10,583 bases of DNA from Candidatus Delongbacteria bacterium. GTDB lineage: Bacteria > Bacteroidota > Bacteroidia > Bacteroidales > ML635J-15. Under the pieces are notes generated by a model. It searched no databases. It had not been told where the DNA came from and worked only from the letters and a program-made list of their open reading frames with translations. Position numbers and translations under genes: made by a program. Below are positions 5,958 to 10,583 of this stretch, piece by piece (the first letter of the stretch is position 1; every line of letters starts with the position of its first letter). The stretch covers positions 1 through 10,583 of the forward strand of contig JAQIDD010000011.1 in assembly GCA_027858215.1 (NCBI GenBank), written 5' to 3'.

Positions 5958-7271
5958 CTAAAAGAAATAAAATACAGCAAGCAGCAGCCTCAGGTTTGAA
6001 ACTGTTTCTGATTCGGTAACCATGCCATTGTTATCAATTTGCATGATTCCATTATCATCATAAGATGCATAAGCTGCCATTGTGTATTCAAGTTCGCCGG
6101 CTACCCTGAATTTTCCGCTGTTAAACATCAACCTGGGGGACACACGCATCAGGTAATCAATGTTATGTCCACGCTGATAATAGCCATAAAATGGGGATAT
6201 AAAATCATTTTCTGTATCAATGATGTCAGTACTCATTTTATCTGCGGTGCCAAGATTTTTCGAATACCCGGCAAAAAGTCCCGCACTGAATGTCTTACCG
6301 TTGGTGTGAATATCTGTCCACATGCTCATGGTATTCACGGGGGTATAATGTCTGTAATCATGGGCAACATCTGTGATTTCTTTGATGGCATACCCACCTA
6401 TCATCAGGCCGTCGTAAGCATTTTGTGCAAATATCCCCTGTAATTTTATTGTTACCGGTGATGTTGATATTTTAAAATAGGTATTGGCAGTGAATCCTCC
6501 AACGGTCTCCTCGGTTTTATATCCTGTCGTGGTTTCGAGGCGGGGAAGGACTTGTTTATACCCCCCGGTAAAACCTACCAGGAGCATTTCCCCTGCATTT
6601 ATCTGTAATTGAGCCTGTATATCTGGCATTGTGCTATTGCTCAAGCTTGAGAATCCCCCCGGGCTGGCAAAGTCACGTTGCATCGCTGCTGCTAATCGAA
6701 ATTTGATGTTGTCTGTTACATCCCTGCTCAGCCTGATCTGAGGATTTCTTGTAAAATACTGAAAAGGCACACCTGTATTAAAAGAAATTGTGCCGGGAAA
6801 ACATTCTGGAACAAACATCATGTGCCAGTACTGTCCGGTAATTAATTGGGTTTTTCCCCAGTCCAGTTTCACAAAAGCATGGCGCAACCTGAACCCATTT
6901 ATATCAGGATTGGAATGTCCGAAAAATGCGCCTTCTATCTTACCTGATGTCTCTGCACCAAATGCATCAGGGCCTGTGATATTTCCTGAAAGCCTGCTCT
7001 GTATCGATAAAAAATTCAGACTGCCCCTGTCATTGATATCATTTCCATCTGCATCTTCATCAATGTTTTGTGGATACAGCAGAAAATGCCGTTCCCGTAC
7101 TGAAACAGTTTGCCGGCTATCATAAAAGAAATCATTTTTCACAAAGCCCGACCACGAAATGCCGTAATTGGGTTCTTGTTCTTCTGTTTCCTGGCCTGAT
7201 GATGTCTGAATACCTGTAAACATCAAACCTGTTGCAAATACGATGATAATGCTGGATGTTAATTGTTTCAT
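5958..7271 (-). CDS. DcaP-like outer-membrane porin
   Basis: This is a 437-residue outer-membrane beta-barrel protein, probably a trimeric porin for small anionic solutes. It starts with a signal peptide (M-K-Q-L, hydrophobic core, S-S-G-Q; cleavage near residues 26-27) and ends with L-L-L-A-V-F-Y-F-F, the aromatic C-terminal strand recognised by the BAM complex. The middle has alternating amphipathic strands with short turns. The DcaP-family block is visible: R-L-S-G-N-I-T-G-P-D-A-F-G-A-E-T-S-G-K-I followed by E-G-A-F-F-G, then F-R-L-R-H-A-F-V-K-L-D-W-G and L-I-T-G-Q-Y-W-H. It lies 12 bases after the TPR gene and last in the four-gene unit, so it probably shares its transcript. Placement next to a symporter suggests it supplies that transporter's substrate to the periplasm. 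The substrate cannot be read from the sequence. Confidence 0.82.
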   Translation of the reverse strand: MKQLTSSIIIVFATGLMFTGIQTSSGQETEEQEPNYGISWSGFVKNDFFYDSRQTVSVRERHFLLYPQNIDEDADGNDINDRGSLNFLSIQSRLSGNITGPDAFGAETSGKIEGAFFGHSNPDINGFRLRHAFVKLDWGKTQLITGQYWHMMFVPECFPGTISFNTGVPFQYFTRNPQIRLSRDVTDNIKFRLAAAMQRDFASPGGFSSLSNSTMPDIQAQLQINAGEMLLVGFTGGYKQVLPRLETTTGYKTEETVGGFTANTYFKISTSPVTIKLQGIFAQNAYDGLMIGGYAIKEITDVAHDYRHYTPVNTMSMWTDIHTNGKTFSAGLFAGYSKNLGTADKMSTDIIDTENDFISPFYGYYQRGHNIDYLMRVSPRLMFNSGKFRVAGELEYTMAAYASYDDNGIMQIDNNGMVTESETVSNLRLLLAVFYFF

Positions 7272-7283
7272 AGTGTTAAATTT

Positions 7284-8075
7284 TTAATTATCTCCCTTGT
7301 CTGGTGGGAATAGTTTTTGAATAATATTACGTTTTTTCAAAGGTTTATCCAGTAATACATTTAAATTATTTTCAGCGGTAAGGTTTCTGTCCCATAATTC
7401 CATAGCCTTAGCATATTGATGCACGGCAGAATCATATTCTTCCCCGAGGCGGTAAACCATGCCCATATTGGAGTGACTGACAGAAAGCCGCCGATCAATT
7501 TCAGTTTTGGTGTCTTCCATCAAATCCAGTCTGTTTGCAAGAAATGCTTCTTTTTCTTCGGTGTTGTATTCTTCCAATCCGCGGAAAAAATCAGCTTTGA
7601 TTGATGTTTCCCATTCCTTTCGGCTCATGTCCGCATAAGTGTTTTTCCATTCATAATAAACATCCAAAGCAAAATCAAGCTCGCGGGTAGCCAGGTCAAG
7701 CAAACTGTCCCGGGAGAGTTTTGTTAATCCTCCTGCTTTTGACATTGCTTTCAGGCTGTCTTTGTGCAATGAGACACTAAGGTAAACGGCAGCCCTGTTG
7801 TTGGCAAGTACTCCTGTTTCAAAAGAATTTTTGTAAAAATCATGTTGGTCAAAAATGTGCTGTATGGAATCCATCAACACAATCACATCTTCATATTGAT
7901 GATCCTGGGTAAGCTTGTTGTAATTTTCATACATATTGCGGGCAGATACGATACGCGGGTCAACAGAATCATTGATGCTTTGGTAATAAAATTTTGAAAA
8001 AATGAGACTTAACACAACAAGGGCTGTCATAACAATAATGACAACCCTTGTTTTTTTATTCTTTAACAATTTCAT
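7284..8075 (-). CDS. Membrane-anchored TPR-like protein of the symporter operon
   Basis: I do not recognise a named family for this 263-residue protein. It begins K-L-L-K-N-K-K-T-R, then one hydrophobic segment (about 11-28, uncleaved anchor type), so the rest should face the periplasm. The body is almost all helical, polar and charged. The clearest repeat is TPR-like, residues about 197-236 (S-H-S-N-M-G-M-V-Y-R-L-G-E-E-Y-D-S-A, then Y-A-K-A-M-E-L-W). Earlier helices (about 40-145, with A-N-N-R-A-A-V-Y-L) may be diverged repeats. Its ATG overlaps the TGA of the upstream symporter gene (shared ATGA, 8072-8075), a sign of translational coupling and a shared task, for example an accessory or assembly factor bridging symporter and porin. 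That role is inference. The stop lies 12 bases before the porin start. Confidence 0.8.
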   Translation of the reverse strand: MKLLKNKKTRVVIIVMTALVVLSLIFSKFYYQSINDSVDPRIVSARNMYENYNKLTQDHQYEDVIVLMDSIQHIFDQHDFYKNSFETGVLANNRAAVYLSVSLHKDSLKAMSKAGGLTKLSRDSLLDLATRELDFALDVYYEWKNTYADMSRKEWETSIKADFFRGLEEYNTEEKEAFLANRLDLMEDTKTEIDRRLSVSHSNMGMVYRLGEEYDSAVHQYAKAMELWDRNLTAENNLNVLLDKPLKKRNIIQKLFPPDKGDN

Positions 8076-9748
8076 GAAGAATGTACATTTTCAACTAAAA
8101 ATTTCCTGATGTGTTTTGGTGTTTCGGGTGTTAGTTTAGCTACTATAATGTGCGTAATAATGGCAATGGGAGCACCAAAAATAGCAAAGTACCATGCTCC
8201 CAGGTAATAGTTGATAAAATCCTGAAAAGGCAAGGTCCATCCGTATTTTGTTCCAATAAAATATACAATGGCGATGAATGATATGGTACATCCTGCGATC
8301 AATCCTGCAATAGCTCCTTGTTTGTTGGATCTGCTCCACCAAATACCAAGTAAAAATAAGGGAAAGATTGTACATCCGGCCAGTGAAAAGGCCACAGCAA
8401 CAAGTTGTCCTATTAAAGCGAGTTTCAATAAGGCAATGGCAGCAACAATAGCAGCCATAACAACCGTTCCCCACCTTGCCAATCGTAACTGTAATTTGGG
8501 AGAGGTGTCCGGTTTAAATACCCTGACAAATAAGTCATTGGCAAAAGCCGATGATCCTGTTACCAGCAAGCCTGATACTGTGGAGAAGGCCGCAGACACA
8601 CCTCCGGCTGCCAAAAGTCCGACAATTAAGGGATGAATGTTTCCTAATTGCGCCGTATAAACGACAATGGCATCTTTTTCAAGTGCCCCGATCTCAGGAT
8701 GTGCCGACAGGATGCTGCCCATGGCTGAATAAACGGGAGCACTCCAATACAAAATGCAAATAAAGAACAAACCCCAAACTACCGACCAACGGGCATCACT
8801 TACTTTTGGCACAACGTAAAAACGCTGTAATACATGAGGCAGGCCGGCGGTTCCGATCATCAGTGAAAAGGCGATGGCTATCCACTGAAAAAATGTGCCT
8901 CCTGAGGCTGTATCCCATGGCATTGCATATTCAGGTTTTGCCACTGCGGCAAATTCATGACCGTATTTGTTTACCAATCCTGCTGTTTCAGCGAGGGGAA
9001 TGCCGGAAACAACGTCAGACACTGCTGAACCATAGCCAATTTGTGGCAATAACCAGAAGTAATCAAATTTAAAATTCAGTATAAATAAAGGTATCAGGAA
9101 GGATACAATGATAATGACGTATTGTATCTGCATGTTTTTTGTCACCCCCAGCATACCAGATATCAATGTATATGCCAGTACAACAGAACCTCCAATGATG
9201 ACAGACAAGCCATAACTCATTCCGAGTATCCATTTAAACATCAGCCCTATACCTCCAAACTGACCAACGCAATATGCTATCGAGATCAAAATGGCAACAA
9301 TAGCACCGGCGGCACGCAAACCACGTGAATAATAGCGATCGCCAATAAAATCGGGAGCTGTGAATTTTCCGTATTTCCGGATTTGTCCGGCCATCAGGAT
9401 CAACAGCAATACATATCCACCGGTCCAGCCGACAACATACGATAATCCATGGTATCCGGACCCATACATCAGTGCTGCCATCCCCAAAAATGAAGCAGCG
9501 CTCATCCAGTTTGACGCAATTGCCATTCCTGAACCGACCCGTGATATTCTACGTCCGGCTGCATAAAAGTCTGTTGTGTTTTTAGCCCGGAAAACAATCC
9601 CTACAACCACAAATACCACAAGGATGACAATGAGGATTATTGCAGACCCCCATCTAAAACCTGCATCCAAATCAGTAGCTGAATTTGAAGCAAAAACCAC
9701 ACCTGAAATGCATAACATAAACAATATTAATGTCAGTATTTTTTTCAT
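8072..9748 (-). CDS. VC_2705-type sodium:solute symporter (SSS family, acetate permease-like)
   Basis: This 558-residue inner-membrane transporter takes up a small solute with Na+. It opens with a signal-like segment (M-K-K-I-L-T to V-V-F-A-S, cleavage near residue 20), as ActP does, then about 13 hydrophobic helices. Family marks: D-F-Y-A-A-G-R-R-I-S (60-69), S-N-W-M-S-A-A-S-F-L-G-M (79-90), V-G-W-T-G-G-Y-V-L-L (106-115), K-F-T-A-P-D-F-I-G-D-R-Y-Y-S (128-141), G-T-A-G-L-P-H-V-L-Q-R-F (299-310) and the Na+-site helix S-A-A-F-S-T-V-S-G-L-L (385-395), with Ser389 and Thr390 at the likely ion site. The K-F-T-A-P-D-F-I-G-D-R-Y-Y segment and the small-subunit neighbour point to the VC_2705 subfamily rather than true ActP. 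An extra loop lies at about 240-285. Substrate is probably acetate or another short monocarboxylate, by homology only. It starts 32 bases after the small-subunit gene. Confidence 0.92.
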   Translation of the reverse strand: MKKILTLILFMLCISGVVFASNSATDLDAGFRWGSAIILIVILVVFVVVGIVFRAKNTTDFYAAGRRISRVGSGMAIASNWMSAASFLGMAALMYGSGYHGLSYVVGWTGGYVLLLILMAGQIRKYGKFTAPDFIGDRYYSRGLRAAGAIVAILISIAYCVGQFGGIGLMFKWILGMSYGLSVIIGGSVVLAYTLISGMLGVTKNMQIQYVIIIVSFLIPLFILNFKFDYFWLLPQIGYGSAVSDVVSGIPLAETAGLVNKYGHEFAAVAKPEYAMPWDTASGGTFFQWIAIAFSLMIGTAGLPHVLQRFYVVPKVSDARWSVVWGLFFICILYWSAPVYSAMGSILSAHPEIGALEKDAIVVYTAQLGNIHPLIVGLLAAGGVSAAFSTVSGLLVTGSSAFANDLFVRVFKPDTSPKLQLRLARWGTVVMAAIVAAIALLKLALIGQLVAVAFSLAGCTIFPLFLLGIWWSRSNKQGAIAGLIAGCTISFIAIVYFIGTKYGWTLPFQDFINYYLGAWYFAIFGAPIAIITHIIVAKLTPETPKHIRKFLVENVHSS

Positions 9749-9780
9749 AATTTTAATGCTTTTTTGTTTCTTAATTGATT

Positions 9781-10536
9781 TTATTCGTTCGTTATCTTAT
9801 ACTTTTTATCTGCTGCCGTTGCTTGTAAACAATATATCCAACATAAAACCACAAACAGTATCAACAAAAATATGGCTGTATAAAAATAGTGAAATGGAAA
9901 TCCCAAAAATTTCGTGTTTGTTAATACCGATTCATTATGTATCAGATAACGGGATAGAATATCATCCAGTTTCTTTTGTAGCTCCGGTGATAAGCTTTGT
10001 GGATAATCTGTGCGCATTTCCAGTGGAATAACCCGTTTTCTTACATCGTTATCCGGCAGGTTCAATATTCCGGCACCAAGAGCGGCCAATTCTTGTTTTG
10101 CTTCTTCGTATTTAGGATCAGTAATGCTCTCAGTTGATTCCTTAATGGCATTGAAGGATTCGATTTTTGACCTTAAGCTCGCAGCTTGATCTTCCGTGGC
10201 AACAGAAAATATCCCCCAGTTTAAAGCAGACCGCAATACGTCTTTATCCTGAGGAGTAATTAATACTTTTGCCAGTACCTGTAAAGGAACTTTTGTAAAA
10301 GCCCTTATCTCTGAATCAGAGGCCTGCCCGCTAAATACCGAGTTCTTTAATGCTTCATATTCGGTATATATCGGTTCTGGTACGGGCTCCTCAATGATCT
10401 TCAGCACAATTTGAAAACCGAAGACGGCTAAAGCCCAGATGCATAACATCCAAATGATAATGTTCCGGTTTACACGTGCCCGGTCATTTTTTGGCTTGAA
10501 AAAGCTTACATGGTAATCATGATTTGTAGCTTCCAT
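9781..10536 (-). CDS. Symporter small subunit (DUF4212-like) with a large periplasmic insertion
   Basis: The two ends of this 251-residue protein look like the two-TM small subunit that accompanies VC_2705-type symporters: residues 20-47 (R-A-R-V-N-R-N-I-I-I-W-M-L-C-I-W and following, then F-G-F) and 208-246 (T-K-F-L-G-F-P-F-H-Y-F-Y-T-A-I-F, ending D-K-K-Y-K-I). Known members of this kind are about 80-110 residues with a short linker. Here 161 residues (48-208) separate the TM helices and should lie in the periplasm. That part is charged and mostly helical by composition (N-W-G-I-F-S-V-A at 106-113, A-S-L-R-S-K-I-E-S-F at 119-128, E-L-Q-K-K-L-D-D-I-L at 185-194), with no Cys and no motif I know. 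It is the first gene of the operon; 47 A/T-rich bases upstream remain in the window and show no clear promoter box. The pairing with the symporter gene 32 bases downstream is the main support; homology of the ends is by eye. Confidence 0.75.
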   Translation of the reverse strand: MEATNHDYHVSFFKPKNDRARVNRNIIIWMLCIWALAVFGFQIVLKIIEEPVPEPIYTEYEALKNSVFSGQASDSEIRAFTKVPLQVLAKVLITPQDKDVLRSALNWGIFSVATEDQAASLRSKIESFNAIKESTESITDPKYEEAKQELAALGAGILNLPDNDVRKRVIPLEMRTDYPQSLSPELQKKLDDILSRYLIHNESVLTNTKFLGFPFHYFYTAIFLLILFVVLCWIYCLQATAADKKYKITNE

Positions 10537-10583
10537 AGTGTAGTTAGGTTTTAATAATAAATATTTATCGTTTTATTTTAACC

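Larger units (their letters stand above)
5958..10536 (-). other. Probable four-gene uptake operon: small subunit, symporter, TPR protein, porin
   Basis: All four genes run on the minus strand with gaps of 32, -4 and 12 bases, and no terminator-like hairpin separates them. The order gives an inner-membrane Na+ symporter with its partner subunit, a periplasm-facing anchored protein and an outer-membrane porin. Regulatory or metabolic partners often seen with such symporters (acyl-CoA synthetase, CBS-domain/nucleotidyltransferase protein) are not in the window and could lie upstream of 10583. Confidence 0.7.

Noticed and set aside
6039..6443. 134-codon + strand frame inside the porin gene
   Set aside because: It is antisense to a well-supported beta-barrel coding sequence and has Cys/His-rich noise composition.
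9576..10031. 151-codon + strand frame across the symporter/small-subunit junction
   Set aside because: It is antisense to two supported genes and includes their intergenic gap; no protein pattern.
10537..10583. Promoter of the four-gene operon
   Set aside because: The region is A/T-rich with partial matches only (for example TAAATATTTA on the minus strand) and no paired TTTG box at proper spacing; the promoter may lie beyond the window edge.

Overview
The window comes from a member of the Bacteroidota (my inference). The signs are a long secreted protein made of PKD/Ig-like modules that ends in a 'Fibrobacter succinogenes major paralogous' (FISUMP) domain, an exported M64 (IgA-peptidase family) metallopeptidase, signal peptides ending in A/G-Q, A/T-rich leaders without clear Shine-Dalgarno sites, and an intergenic palindromic element of a style I associate with this phylum. 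I see no rRNA, tRNA, CRISPR array, transposase or integrase.

Layout. (1) Positions 1-2960, + strand: the 3'-terminal part of a large cell-surface or secreted protein gene whose start lies before the window. It has eight Ig/PKD-like modules of two kinds (order A A A B A B A B), then a fibronectin-III-like module and a C-terminal FISUMP domain. One base is missing between 1610 and 1611, so the reading frame breaks inside module A5 and the gene appears as two pieces. (2) 2961-3314: a gene-free spacer between convergent genes, packed with inverted repeats, including a perfect 33-base palindrome inside a second inverted repeat. (3) 3315-4535, - strand: a YbdG-type mechanosensitive channel. (4) 4585-5871, + strand: an exported M64 zinc peptidase, divergent from the channel gene. 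(5) 10536 down to 5958, - strand: four closely packed genes that look like one operon. In transcription order they are a two-TM symporter small subunit (DUF4212-like) carrying a large extra loop, a VC_2705-type sodium:solute symporter, a membrane-anchored TPR protein that overlaps the symporter stop by 4 bases, and a DcaP-like outer-membrane porin.

How they work together (inference). The four-gene operon could carry one small anionic substrate, perhaps acetate or a related monocarboxylate, from outside to cytoplasm: the porin across the outer membrane, then the Na+-coupled symporter with its small subunit across the inner membrane, with the TPR protein in the periplasm in an unknown accessory role. 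The other genes look independent of this: an adhesin-like surface protein, an osmotic-safety channel and a secreted peptidase. The points that most deserve a second look are the 161-residue insertion in the symporter small subunit, the gene-conversion-like patch and nearby frameshift in the module array (the array's 489-base period shows the lost base), and the structured intergenic element.
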